Shown here: one piece after another, positions 24,095 through 35,989 of the stretch
Numbering within the stretch: position 1 is the first letter of the stretch
Layout of the letters: every line of letters begins with the position of its first letter
DNA from: DATBFU01 sp035498405
GTDB taxonomy: Bacteria > Acidobacteriota > Thermoanaerobaculia > UBA5066 > Gp7-AA6
NCBI GenBank assembly: GCA_035498405.1
Contig: DATKAE010000003.1
Location: 81,943-145,942, forward strand
DNA: 64,000 nt
Reading direction: 5' to 3'
Position numbers and translations under genes: made by a program
The notes under the pieces: generated by a model
The model's input: the letters and a program-made list of their open reading frames with translations, nothing else
The model's database searches: none
What the model was told of the DNA's origin: nothing

Positions 24095-24535
24095 CTAGCA
24101 GCGCAGGTGATCCGCCTGCCAGTCGCGGACCTTGCGCTTGATGACGTCGCGGTCCTGGATGTTGTTGGAGAGGGTCTCCCGCACGAGGTCCGGCAGCTCC
24201 GCGTCGCTCGCGAATCGAAGCCCGATCAGCTGATCCGGAGTGAGCTCGCCGATCCGGCCTCGGAGATCTGTCGGCAGGATGTCCTTCAGGCGCAGGCGCA
24301 TCTCCAGGCGGATCACGCGGTCCTGAACTGTCAGCGGGAAGCCGCGCAGGAAAAAGGCCAGCACCATGAGGGCGAGCGCCATGACCACGCCCCAGGCGGT
24401 CTCGAAGGAGAAGCCGCGCCAGGCGCGCATGACGCACCAGAGCAGGTTGACGACGAGGACCGCAAAGAGGACGAAATGGTAGAGCGGCACGAATTTCCGG
24501 TGGTTGGCGTAGTTCTGAGGTGGTTTCTCGGCCAT
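24095..24535 (-). CDS. DUF6526 family membrane protein
   Basis: 146 aa. Begins MAEKPPQNYANHRKFVPLYHF, a start I associate with DUF6526 proteins; two membrane helices follow (about 21-39 and 46-64), then a charged cytoplasmic tail with RLEMRLRLKDILP and FASDAELPDLVRETL. Function unknown. A good GAGGGGAGG ribosome-binding site precedes the ATG. It is the second gene of a minus-strand pair with the secreted protein upstream (79 bp apart). Confidence 0.75.
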   Translation of the reverse strand: MAEKPPQNYANHRKFVPLYHFVLFAVLVVNLLWCVMRAWRGFSFETAWGVVMALALMVLAFFLRGFPLTVQDRVIRLEMRLRLKDILPTDLRGRIGELTPDQLIGLRFASDAELPDLVRETLSNNIQDRDVIKRKVRDWQADHLRC

Positions 24536-24614
24536 GGCCTCCCCTCGAATCTTCGGTTTGCGCCGAGGACGCGTCGTTGCGGGGCGTTTGTCGGTTTCGC
24601 CGCCGAACCGGCGA

Positions 24615-25331
24615 CTACAGGTTCACGTTCCGGACGAAATAGTCTCCAACGGCGATCGTGCCATTGACCAGCTGCTTGGCCTGCTCCGGGCCCATGTCGA
24701 AGGCGCCGGCCGGCTCGTTGGTCGAGGTCGTCAGCACGATCTCGATGACCGTGTCCTTGCCTCGCTCCGTAAGATCGTTCAACGCTCGGGCCGCCGCCGA
24801 GAGGACGGTGAACACGGCCTCTTCGCTGTTTGTCGTGACGAGCAGGCGAACCTTGCCTCGGTAGTTGGTCAGCCGCCACTGCGGAATCGCCCCACCGTCG
24901 AAGACCTTGGAGAAGGCCGCCTGCACGAGGGGATCGACCGGCTGCCAGGAGCCGGGTGCGGAAGAGGGGGTCCCCGGAGCGGACATCAAGCCGGAAGGAC
25001 GCAGCTTGCCCGTCTTGGCCAGGTCTTGGAGCCTCGTTGCCGGAGTGGGCACGGCTTCTCGCTGGTTGATGATCTTCTGATCCGGGGTGTCGATCGCGAT
25101 GACGTTGCCGCTGTACTTCTTGTTGTACTCGTCGGTCCCGGGCACGTCCACCTTGTCCAGGTCGATCTGGGTGACCGTGCCGTTCTCCAGCGTGATGATC
25201 GCCTTGGCGCCCTTGACCTCGTACTTGATCCGGGCGAAGACCAGCGAGCCGTCCTTCAACTTGACGACGTAGGCTTGCGCCGCCGCGGCGGCGAGAAAGA
25301 GCAGCAGAAAGATTCCCGCGAGGCGCTTCAT
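24615..25331 (-). CDS. Secreted protein of unknown function
   Basis: 238 aa. Clear signal peptide (MKRLAGIFLLLFLAAAAAQA, cleavage after AQA), so exported. The following segment VVKLKDGSLVFARIKYEV, ALIT-like KAIITLENGTVTQIDLDKVD resembles the 'L-K-D-G-x-x-x-x-x-x-x-x-V-x-G-x-x-x-x-I' style of small SH3-like secreted domains common in Acidobacteriota. A Pro/Ser linker (about 115-130) separates a C-terminal half ending VGDYFVRNVNL. Ribosome-binding site GGAGG 9 nt before ATG. Divergent from the DAHP synthase gene. No catalytic motif seen. Confidence 0.72.
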   Translation of the reverse strand: MKRLAGIFLLLFLAAAAAQAYVVKLKDGSLVFARIKYEVKGAKAIITLENGTVTQIDLDKVDVPGTDEYNKKYSGNVIAIDTPDQKIINQREAVPTPATRLQDLAKTGKLRPSGLMSAPGTPSSAPGSWQPVDPLVQAAFSKVFDGGAIPQWRLTNYRGKVRLLVTTNSEEAVFTVLSAAARALNDLTERGKDTVIEIVLTTSTNEPAGAFDMGPEQAKQLVNGTIAVGDYFVRNVNL

Positions 25332-25345
25332 GCGCGCAAACCTCC

Positions 25346-25387
25346 GGTCCGACAGGGTTTGACAGATGGTCGGACCCCTCAGATGAT
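25346..25387 (+). promoter_or_regulatory. Promoter and operator-like inverted repeat before the DAHP synthase gene
   Basis: TTGACA (25359-25364), 17 bp, GATGAT (25382-25387), then 9 nt to ATG 25397: a plausible sigma-70 promoter with almost no 5' leader. An 8-bp perfect inverted repeat GGTCCGAC (25346-25353) / GTCGGACC (25369-25376) brackets the -35 box, the position expected for a repressor site serving both divergent genes. Confidence 0.5.
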
Positions 25388-25396
25388 AGCACCCCG

Positions 25397-26410
25397 ATGC
25401 TCATCGTGATGGACGCGGCCGCGACCCCGGAAGAGGTGCGGCGCGTCGTCGAAACCGTCGTCCGGCTCGGCCTCGAGGCGCACCCGATTCCCGGGGCGCA
25501 GCGGACGGCCATCGGGATCACCGGAAACCGGGGGACGGTCGAGCCCGCCGCATTCGAGAACCTTCCCGGCGTCCTCGAGGTCATCCCGGTCACGGCGCCC
25601 TACAAGCTGGTCTCGCGCGAGGCGAAGCGCGAGAACACGGTGGTCTCGATCGGAGGGGTTCCGGTCGGGGGGACCAAGCTGGCCGTCGTGGCGGGGCCGT
25701 GCGCGGTCGAGTCCGAGACGCAGGCCCTCGAGATCGGCCACCTGGTCAAGGAAGCGGGAGCCACCCATTACCGCGGCGGGGCGTTCAAGCCCCGCACGTC
25801 TCCCTATTCTTTCCAGGGGCTCGGGCAAGAGGGACTGAAGATTCTCTCGAAAGTGCGCCGCGAGACCGGGCTGCCGATCATCACCGAGGTGCTCGACACG
25901 GATAGCGTCGACCTCGTCGCCGAGCACGCCGACTGCCTCCAGGTCGGGGCGCGCAACATGCAGAACTTCGCGCTCTTGAAGCGCCTCGGCCGCCTGCGCA
26001 AGCCGATTCTCTTGAAGCGCGGCATGGCCGCCACCATCGAGGAGCTGCTCCTCTCGGCCGAGTACCTGCTCGCCGGGGGCAACTACGAGGTCGTTCTCTG
26101 CGAGCGCGGCGTGCGCACCTTCGTCAACCACACGCGCAACACGCTCGATCTCTCGGCGATCCCCTACGTGCAGCGAATCTCCCACCTTCCGATCCTGGTC
26201 GATCCGTCGCACGGCACGGGCAAACGCCAGAAGGTCCTTCCTCTGTCGCGAGCGGCGGTCGCCGCCGGGGCGGACGGGCTGCTGATCGAGGTGCACAATC
26301 ACCCGGAAGCCGCGCTCTCCGACGGGCCGCAGGCGCTGCTTCCCGCGATGTTCTCGGAGCTGATGGAGCAGGTGCGGCGCCTGGCGCCGGTGCTCGGGCG
26401 CTCGGCATGA
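25397..26410 (+). CDS. aroF: 3-deoxy-7-phosphoheptulonate (DAHP) synthase, type I-beta
   Basis: First step of the shikimate pathway: condensation of PEP and erythrose 4-phosphate. 337 aa. The N-terminal 70 residues form the ferredoxin-like regulatory domain (MLIVMDAAATPEEVRRVVE...), as in the Thermotoga/Bacillus-type enzymes; the TIM barrel shows GPCAVES, GGAFKPRTSPYSFQG, LQVGARNMQNF, KRGMAATIEE, DPSHGTGKR and EVHNHPE. The regulatory domain suggests feedback inhibition by an aromatic amino acid. Stop overlaps the carA ATG. aroC lies 10 kb away on the other strand. Confidence 0.95.
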   Translation: MLIVMDAAATPEEVRRVVETVVRLGLEAHPIPGAQRTAIGITGNRGTVEPAAFENLPGVLEVIPVTAPYKLVSREAKRENTVVSIGGVPVGGTKLAVVAGPCAVESETQALEIGHLVKEAGATHYRGGAFKPRTSPYSFQGLGQEGLKILSKVRRETGLPIITEVLDTDSVDLVAEHADCLQVGARNMQNFALLKRLGRLRKPILLKRGMAATIEELLLSAEYLLAGGNYEVVLCERGVRTFVNHTRNTLDLSAIPYVQRISHLPILVDPSHGTGKRQKVLPLSRAAVAAGADGLLIEVHNHPEAALSDGPQALLPAMFSELMEQVRRLAPVLGRSA

Positions 26411-27513
26411 AGGGGCTGCTCGTTCTCGAGGACGGCACGGCCTACCGCGGCGAGACCATCGGGCGGCCCGGCACGTCCTTCGGGGAGATCGTCTTCAACA
26501 CGGCGATGAGCGGCTACCAGGAGGTCCTGACGGATCCCTCCTACGCGGGGCAGATCGTCGTGATGACCGCCTCCCACATCGGCAACTACGGCGTGCGGGG
26601 AATCGAATCGGAATCCGATCGCGTGCACGTGGCGGGCTTCATCGCGCGCGACTTCCCGCCGCGTTGGAGCGGCGCGGGCGGCGAAGAGAGTCTCGCGGCC
26701 TATCTGGAACGGGCGGGCGTGCTCGGGCTGCACGACCTCGACACACGGGCGTTGGTGCGCCGCATCCGGACCGAGGGGGCGATGCGGGCCGGGATCTCGA
26801 CGGAGATCGAGGACCCGGAGACCCTGCGGGCCCGGGTGCTCGAGTCGCCGCCGATGGTCGGCAGTGATCTGGCGCTTTCAGTCTCGCCGACGGAGACGTC
26901 GGTCTTCGAAACGCCGCAGCCGCGCTTCCACGTGGCGGCCGTCGACTACGGCATGAAGCGAAACATCATCCGGCTGCTGAACTCCTCGGGCTGTCGGGTG
27001 ACGGTGTTTCCGGCCACGGCGTCCGCCCATCGCATCCTCGCGGCGGAGCCGGACGGTGTGTTTCTCTCCAACGGCCCCGGAGACCCGGCCGCGCTGCCGG
27101 GCCCGATCGGGACGATCGAGAGTCTCATCGGCAAGAAGCCGATCTTCGGGATCTGCCTGGGGCATCAGCTGCTCGGCTTGGCGCTCGGAGCGAAGACCTT
27201 CAAGCTGAAGTTCGGGCACCGCGGGGCCAACCATCCCGTTGCGGACCTGCAGACCGGCGCCGTCGTCATCACCTCCCAAAACCACGGCTTTGCCGTGGAT
27301 CCCGAGACCCTGAGGCGCGAGGTCGAGGCGACACACCGGAACTTGAACGACGGAACGCTCGAAGGATTCCGCCACCGGGAGCTCCCGATCCTCGCGGCGC
27401 AGTTCCATCCCGAGGCGGCTCCCGGCCCGCACGACGCGAACGCGCTCTTCGAGAGTTTCATCCGGTCCATGGAGAAGAGCCGGTCGGCGGTCGGCGGCGG
27501 TGCCCGGCTCTAG
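26407..27513 (+). CDS. carA: Carbamoyl-phosphate synthase small subunit
   Basis: Glutamine amidotransferase subunit feeding ammonia to CarB for pyrimidine and arginine synthesis. 368 aa, normal. N-terminal domain (LVLEDGTAYRGETIG, FNTAMSGYQEVLTDPSYAGQI split) and class I GATase domain with nucleophile Cys in GICLGHQLLG and the His/Glu pair in FHPEAAPGPHD. ATGA overlap with aroF. carB is not next to it: two unrelated genes lie between. Confidence 0.96.
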   Translation: MKGLLVLEDGTAYRGETIGRPGTSFGEIVFNTAMSGYQEVLTDPSYAGQIVVMTASHIGNYGVRGIESESDRVHVAGFIARDFPPRWSGAGGEESLAAYLERAGVLGLHDLDTRALVRRIRTEGAMRAGISTEIEDPETLRARVLESPPMVGSDLALSVSPTETSVFETPQPRFHVAAVDYGMKRNIIRLLNSSGCRVTVFPATASAHRILAAEPDGVFLSNGPGDPAALPGPIGTIESLIGKKPIFGICLGHQLLGLALGAKTFKLKFGHRGANHPVADLQTGAVVITSQNHGFAVDPETLRREVEATHRNLNDGTLEGFRHRELPILAAQFHPEAAPGPHDANALFESFIRSMEKSRSAVGGGARL

Positions 27514-27555
27514 TCGGACGGCGCGCCCGCGTCGGTCTCCTCCGAGGGGATCCGG

Positions 27556-28791
27556 ATGAGCCTCGAGCTCGAGGTCGCGCTCGCCTACCTGCGCTCGCGC
27601 CCCTCGAGGCTCGTCTCGGCCGTCTCGCTGCTGGCGATCGGGGGCATCGCCCTGGGAGTCGCCGCGCTGGTCGTGGCGATGGGTCTGCTCTCCGGATACC
27701 GGACCGAGATCCGCGAGAAGTTGATCGGGGCCAACGCGGAGGTCGTCGTGTATCCGCTGACCGCGACGAGTCCGGCGGAGGTCATGGCGTTGGAGCGGCG
27801 GCTGGCGGGCGTCGCCGGCGTCGAGGCGACGGCTCCCGTCGTTTACCAGACGGGGCTCGCCGCCTCGGCCGCGACTCCCGATGGAACCGACGCGATTCTC
27901 AAGGGAATCGACGCCGCAGCCGAAGCCAGCGTGTCGCCGCAAATGCGAGCCTATTTGCCCGGCGCCGCGGCGCTCGCCCCGTCGGGGGGGCTGCCCGGCG
28001 CCGCGCTCGGGGTCGAGCTCGCGCGAAGGCTCGACGTGCGCGAAGGGGACGTCGTGACGCTCTCGGTGCCCGATGCCTCGGGCGGTCAGGTCCGCTTCGT
28101 GCCTCGCACCGGCCGATTCCGCGTCGCCCGGATCTTTCGTTCGAACTTCGCCGAGTATGACGCGGAGTGGGTCTTCTGCGACCGCGAGGCGCTGCGGGCC
28201 CTGTCCCGGATGTCCGGCGGCGCCAACGTCATCGAGGTCAAGCTCGACACGACGCGGGACCGGGAGAAGGCCGAGGGACTAATCCGCGACGCGGCGGGAG
28301 CGAAGTTCTCCGTCGCCGACACCCTCTCGATGAATCGAGGCCTCTTTTCCGCCCTGCGGGTCCAGCAAACCACGCTCTTTCTCGTCATCGGGTTGATCGT
28401 CGCCGTCTCGACGTTCAACGTCGTGGCGACGCTGGTGATGACCGTCCAGGAGAAGAGGCGCGACATCGGCATCCTCTCGTCCCTCGGGGCCGAGCCGCGT
28501 TTCTTCTCACGCGCCTTTCTTTGGTTCGGCGTTCTGTTGGGCTCGGCCGGGATTGTCGCCGGCGTCGTCTTCGGAAGCCTCGTCTGCTGGGTCGTCACGA
28601 CGTTTCGACTGCTGCGTTTTCCGCCCGGAGTCGCGGAGATCTACTTCGTCTCGAGCATCCCGTTTCGCGTGCGCCCGCTCGATCTCGGGGCGATCGTCCT
28701 GTTTTCGGCGGCGGCGATTCTCCTGGCCTCCTGGGTCCCCGCCCGGCGCGCCGCGCGCGTCGACATCGCGGAGGCACTGCGCTACGAGTGA
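27556..28791 (+). CDS. LolC/LolE-family ABC transporter permease
   Basis: 411 aa with the FtsX/MacB_PCD architecture: one N-terminal helix (VSLLAIGGIALGVAALVVAMG), a large periplasmic domain (about 50-265), then three helices (about 275-300, 320-345, 375-395) and the ending WVPARRAARVDIAEALRYE, a hallmark of lipoprotein-releasing permeases. LolC/E extract lipoproteins from the inner membrane with ATPase LolD, which is not adjacent. The ATG at 27556 has GAGGGGATCC upstream. The presence supports an outer membrane. Confidence 0.88.
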   Translation: MSLELEVALAYLRSRPSRLVSAVSLLAIGGIALGVAALVVAMGLLSGYRTEIREKLIGANAEVVVYPLTATSPAEVMALERRLAGVAGVEATAPVVYQTGLAASAATPDGTDAILKGIDAAAEASVSPQMRAYLPGAAALAPSGGLPGAALGVELARRLDVREGDVVTLSVPDASGGQVRFVPRTGRFRVARIFRSNFAEYDAEWVFCDREALRALSRMSGGANVIEVKLDTTRDREKAEGLIRDAAGAKFSVADTLSMNRGLFSALRVQQTTLFLVIGLIVAVSTFNVVATLVMTVQEKRRDIGILSSLGAEPRFFSRAFLWFGVLLGSAGIVAGVVFGSLVCWVVTTFRLLRFPPGVAEIYFVSSIPFRVRPLDLGAIVLFSAAAILLASWVPARRAARVDIAEALRYE

Positions 28792-28859
28792 ACCGTCTTT
28801 GGGACAGTGGCCGGGCCGCGGGCAGACAGTCCCGGCTCGCCGGTCCCTTTTCCCGGGCG

Positions 28860-28865
28860 TATAAT
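28860..28865 (+). promoter_or_regulatory. -10 box (TATAAT) before the beta-propeller gene
   Basis: A perfect TATAAT 31 nt upstream of ATG 28897, which has its own CAGGAGG ribosome-binding site (about 28885-28891). This is a conventional leadered promoter, unlike most others here. No good -35. Confidence 0.55.
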
Positions 28866-28896
28866 CCGGCCGTTCTTCTCCCCCCAGGAGGGCCAC

Positions 28897-30705
28897 ATGC
28901 TCAGGAAACCGACAGGAACTCTCTTTGCGGTGGCTTTGTCTCTCGGCGCGGCATCGCTTTGCGGACAGACCTGTGAGGAGTGGCAGTGGTCGAATCCTCG
29001 GCCCCAGGGGAACCGCCTCGGAGGCGTCGTCTGGGCCAACGGGCTCTTCGTCGCCGTCGGGACGGCGGGCTCGGTCTTGACCAGCGCCGACGGCACGGCA
29101 TGGACTCCGGCGGCGGCGCGGACGCGGCAGGACCTGCGCGACGTCGCGTGGACCGGCTCGCAGTTCGTGGCGGTCGGAGAAGGCGGCGCGGCGCTGACGA
29201 GCGGAGACGGCGTCACCTGGACCGAGCAGCAAACCGGTGTCACCGCGAGGCTTCGCCGAGTGATCTGGACCGGTTCGAAGCTCGTCGCCGTCGGCGACGC
29301 GGGCACGATCCTGGTGTCGGCGGACGGCCGGACCTGGTCGGCGGCGTCCTCGGGAAGCCGCGAGAATCTCTTCGACGCGGCCTCGGGAGCCGGCCGGCTG
29401 GTGGCCGTGGGCTCCAACGGCACCCTCCTCTCGAGCGCCGACGGCTCCGCCTGGCAGCCGTCGCCGGGCTGGATCGGTTCCTTCGCGTCCGTCGCCTGGA
29501 ACGGATCCGTCTTCGTGACGTGGGGCACCATCTTTCCCGGGTATGCGTTGATTCTCTCGAGCCCGGACGGGATTCGCTGGTCCGGCGACTCGCCCGACAT
29601 CCGCAACCTGATGTCCTCGCTCTTCTGGACGGGGACGGAGTGGGTCGGTGTCGGCGACACCGGCTCGATCTACCGAAGCGCCGACGGTGTGGCTTGGGTC
29701 GCCGTCTCCTCTTCGGTTCGCAGCGACCTCTCACGGCTGGCCTCCAACGGATCGCGGCTGGTGGCCGTCGGTTCGAAGGGCGCGATTCTCACCAGCGTCG
29801 ACGGCGACTCCTGGGTCAATTCCTACCCGGGAATCCGGACCGCCTTCGCCGCCGTGGCCTCCGACGGGCACACCTACGTCGCCGTGGGCGTGTACGGGAC
29901 GATCGCCGTCAGCAGCGATGGGGACACCTGGAGTCGAGTCCCGTCGGGGGTGGGAACCTGGCTGCTCGGCGTCGTGTGGAATGGCTCGCAGTTCGTGGCG
30001 GTCGGCGAGCGCGGCCGGATCCTGACGAGCCCGGATGGGATGACCTGGACGGTGCGCACCGGGGAGAGCCAAACCGTCCTCTACGACGTCATCTGGGACG
30101 GCGGGCGCTTGCTGGCCGTGGGCACCGACGGGGAGGTTCTGACGAGCCTCGACGGGGCCGCGTGGACCCGGATCGCAGCCGTCGCCCCGAACGATCTCCG
30201 AAAGATCGCCTGGAGCGGCTCCCGATACGTTGTGGTCGGCGGGGAAGAGGCGCGCCTAATCTACTCGAGCCCGGACGGCATCGTGTGGACCCTGGGCTAT
30301 AGCCGCCCGGGAGGCGGAATTTCCGCCGTGACCTGGACCGGGAGCGCGTTCGTGGCCGTGGGCGACGAGGGTTCCGTTTTCACGAGCCCCGATGGCCTCG
30401 CGTGGACCGAGCAGGCGTCGGGCGTGCCGGTCTTCCTCGAGGGCGTGGCCTGGACGGGATCGCGCCTGGTGGCGGTCGGCGAGTCGGGAACGCGCCTGGA
30501 GAGCGCGGACGGGCAGAGTTGGACCGCGGCGGCTTCCGGCACGACGAACGATCTGCTCGGTGTGGCCTGGAGCGGGGACCGGCTGCTCGCCTTCGGGCAG
30601 GCCGGCACGATCCTGACGAGCCGCTGCGACGCCGCCGGTGCTCCGGCGCGCTTGCCCGCGTCGGACGAGCCGGACCGCACGACGCGCGTCGTCGGCCGAG
30701 GCTAG
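28897..30705 (+). CDS. Secreted WD-like/YCF48-type beta-propeller protein
   Basis: 602 aa with a signal peptide (about 1-22, ending LCGQ). The rest is about 14 repeats of roughly 41 residues with consensus L-x-x-V-x-W-x-G-S-x-x-V-A-V-G-x-x-G-x-I-L-T-S-x-D-G-x-x-W-T. Fourteen repeats would make two seven-bladed propellers. The W-x-G and S-x-D-G-x-x-W motifs resemble Asp-box/YCF48-type and sialidase-like propellers; the Asp-box (S-x-D-x-G-x-x-W) is recognisable but modified. No catalytic residue set is seen; a binding role on the cell surface is likely. Lies between lolC/E-like and carB genes. Confidence 0.85.
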   Translation: MLRKPTGTLFAVALSLGAASLCGQTCEEWQWSNPRPQGNRLGGVVWANGLFVAVGTAGSVLTSADGTAWTPAAARTRQDLRDVAWTGSQFVAVGEGGAALTSGDGVTWTEQQTGVTARLRRVIWTGSKLVAVGDAGTILVSADGRTWSAASSGSRENLFDAASGAGRLVAVGSNGTLLSSADGSAWQPSPGWIGSFASVAWNGSVFVTWGTIFPGYALILSSPDGIRWSGDSPDIRNLMSSLFWTGTEWVGVGDTGSIYRSADGVAWVAVSSSVRSDLSRLASNGSRLVAVGSKGAILTSVDGDSWVNSYPGIRTAFAAVASDGHTYVAVGVYGTIAVSSDGDTWSRVPSGVGTWLLGVVWNGSQFVAVGERGRILTSPDGMTWTVRTGESQTVLYDVIWDGGRLLAVGTDGEVLTSLDGAAWTRIAAVAPNDLRKIAWSGSRYVVVGGEEARLIYSSPDGIVWTLGYSRPGGGISAVTWTGSAFVAVGDEGSVFTSPDGLAWTEQASGVPVFLEGVAWTGSRLVAVGESGTRLESADGQSWTAAASGTTNDLLGVAWSGDRLLAFGQAGTILTSRCDAAGAPARLPASDEPDRTTRVVGRG

Positions 30706-30768
30706 CCGGGAATCTCGCCCCGAGCCTCGCGGAAAGGTCGAGGGTCCCGCCGGGCGGCGAAGAAACGC

Positions 30769-30798
30769 TTGCCCTGGCGGAGCCAAACACCCTAATCT
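30769..30798 (+). promoter_or_regulatory. Promoter of carB (TTGCCC-18-TAATCT)
   Basis: TTGCCC (30769-30774), 18 bp, TAATCT (30793-30798), then 6 nt to ATG 30805. Predicts a leaderless carB mRNA, so carB is transcribed separately from carA. Confidence 0.5.
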
Positions 30799-30804
30799 CG
30801 CGCG

Positions 30805-34011
<3,207 letters not shown>

Positions 34012-34033
34012 GCGGCGAGGTGGCGGGTCGTCG

Positions 34034-35980
34034 GTGGTAGGAGGAGAAGAGGCGCGGCTCTCCTCCGAGGATCCGCGTCGGCCCGGCACGGGAGCTCGCG
34101 TCCTTCTCTTCGCGACGGCGCTCTCCGGGTACGCGCTGGCGCTGTCGGTCGCGTTTCCGCTGGGGGCGCCGGACCGCCTGCCGGTCCTGGCCCTCTCCTT
34201 CCTGCTCGCGCTCGCGGCAGCTCAGCGCTGGGCGCGAGGCGCCCGGCTCTTTGCGTTCCTCTTGCCGTGCGCCGGCGGGCTCGCGCGGCTGGCGGGCGGG
34301 ACCGATCCCGCGGCCTGGCCGACGCTCTTGTTCGCGGGCTTTGCCGCGGGATGGACATTTCGTTTCCTCTACGACTTCGACACGCGCCCGGACGCTTCCG
34401 GCCCGGATGGCGCCGTTCGGGCGCTCCTCGGGTTGTGGACCCTTTCCGCCCTGTTTGCCCTCGTCGAGGCCAGCACGCTCTGGGCGATCTTCCACGGGCT
34501 CTCGGGACGGACGGTGAACGGGGAGGGGCTGCCGGAGTCGACGGCGATCCGAGAGAGTCTGCTTTCCTTCGGCGCTCTCGCCGCGGGCGGCGGATTCTTC
34601 CTGCTCCTGCGCCGATCGGGAGAGGCGGTGCGGCGGCAGGCGCTCTCCTGGGCGCTCTACGGAACCGCCCTGTCCGCGGCCGTGGCGATCCTGCAGCGCC
34701 TCTCGATTCTCCCCGGCGAGCGTCATCCCTTCTGGAAGATGACGGGAAGGCTTTCGGGAGGCGCGGTGGATCCGAATTCGCTCGGTCTGCTGTGCGCGAT
34801 GGCCCTGGTCGTCGCCTTGGGCGTCGGGGGCCGGGGCGCGGGGCAACGGCTCTCCGCGACACTCGGGGCCGTCCTCTTCGCCGCCGGACTACTCCTGTCG
34901 GGCTCGCGCAGCGGACTTCTTCTCGCCGGCATCAGCCTGCTCCTGCTGTTTCTGCGCAGGCCCCGGAGAGCCGGGTCGATGCGCGCTCTCGGTTTGGCCG
35001 CGGCCGCGGCGGCGGCACTGGCGGTGGTCCTGCTTTCCTCCTCGGCGCCCGGAACACTCGGAAGCCGGCTCCTCGGGAGCTTCGACACTTCGGTTCCCGT
35101 CGCCTACCGCGCCTCGGCGCGTCCCATGCTGTGGAGCGCCGCGTGGCGCCTGTTCCTACGGCATCCGGTCCAGGGAGGCGGGATGGGTGTCTACGCGTGG
35201 CGGCTTCCGGATCTCCTGCGAGAACAGGGACTGGCCGTGGCCATCCGCGACAACCCGGGCAGCGCCTACGTTCAGGCCCTCGCCGAGACGGGAATCGTCG
35301 GTTTGGCGTTCACGCTCTTCTTCGCCGTGATGCTCACCCGAGACGGTGTCCGGCGGCTCACCCGAGGCGCCGAAGGGGACAACGGTGTCGCGAGCGCGTC
35401 GGCTCTGGCCGCTCTCGCTTTCCTGGGAGTCTTGGCCGTCGGATCGCACTGGCTCGCGGCGGACGCCGGCCTGTCGTTCTTTCTCATCGCTTCGATCGCC
35501 GCCCTTCCCTCCGAGGCCGAGCCTTCACGGCGGGCACGCCTCTGGCTTCGCACCGGATTGTTGATCTACGCCGGGGCGGCATTTGTGTCGATGCTTTCGA
35601 CCGCGCGCGCGCAGGAGACCTTTCGTTACGGAACTCTCGTCGGGTTCTACCCGCCGGAGCGGGGTCCGGGCGGCCCGTTTCAATGGACGCGTCGGAACTT
35701 CGCCCTCTGGCTCGCTCCCGGGGAGCGCCGCCGCGTGGGCTTGGCGAATTTTTCCCCGACTGGCTTGCCGGTCGAGATCACGGCGCGCTCGGGGGATTGG
35801 CTGCTCTATCAGCGCCGTTTGCCGCCGGGCGCAGCCGCCGTGCTCGATCTCGAGGGCGCCTCGTCGGGCCCGGCCTCCGTCCGATTCGCGCTGTCCCGAT
35901 CGTTTGTGCCGAGGCGTCTCGGAATTCCCGGGGGAGACGCACGTCAACTCGGCCTGCAGGCGGTGTTTCTCGACCGCTGA
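34034..35980 (+). CDS. O-antigen ligase/polymerase-like membrane protein (Wzy_C family)
   Basis: 648 aa from GTG 34034. About 11-12 membrane helices in the first 500 residues, with the Wzy_C features S-G-S-R-S-G-L-L-L (about 297-305) and, in the large loop, HPVQGGGMGVY followed by NPGSAYVQALAETGIVGL. The C-terminal 150 residues are soluble (probably periplasmic, beta-rich), an extra domain beyond standard ligases. Family members join or polymerise lipid-linked glycans at the periplasmic face. It lies 22 bp after carB; the M23 gene follows 9 bp later. Exact glycan is unknown. Confidence 0.82.
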   Translation: MVGGEEARLSSEDPRRPGTGARVLLFATALSGYALALSVAFPLGAPDRLPVLALSFLLALAAAQRWARGARLFAFLLPCAGGLARLAGGTDPAAWPTLLFAGFAAGWTFRFLYDFDTRPDASGPDGAVRALLGLWTLSALFALVEASTLWAIFHGLSGRTVNGEGLPESTAIRESLLSFGALAAGGGFFLLLRRSGEAVRRQALSWALYGTALSAAVAILQRLSILPGERHPFWKMTGRLSGGAVDPNSLGLLCAMALVVALGVGGRGAGQRLSATLGAVLFAAGLLLSGSRSGLLLAGISLLLLFLRRPRRAGSMRALGLAAAAAAALAVVLLSSSAPGTLGSRLLGSFDTSVPVAYRASARPMLWSAAWRLFLRHPVQGGGMGVYAWRLPDLLREQGLAVAIRDNPGSAYVQALAETGIVGLAFTLFFAVMLTRDGVRRLTRGAEGDNGVASASALAALAFLGVLAVGSHWLAADAGLSFFLIASIAALPSEAEPSRRARLWLRTGLLIYAGAAFVSMLSTARAQETFRYGTLVGFYPPERGPGGPFQWTRRNFALWLAPGERRRVGLANFSPTGLPVEITARSGDWLLYQRRLPPGAAAVLDLEGASSGPASVRFALSRSFVPRRLGIPGGDARQLGLQAVFLDR

Positions 35981-35989
35981 CGGCGATCC

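Noticed and set aside
28980..30302. Plus-strand 440-codon frame overlapping the beta-propeller gene
   Set aside because: Alternative frame of the repeats; Arg-rich and without motifs, whereas the chosen frame has a signal peptide and clear repeats.
28900..30700. DNA-level periodicity in the beta-propeller gene as tandem repeat/CRISPR
   Set aside because: Periodicity comes from about 41-residue protein repeats; no spacer-repeat structure.
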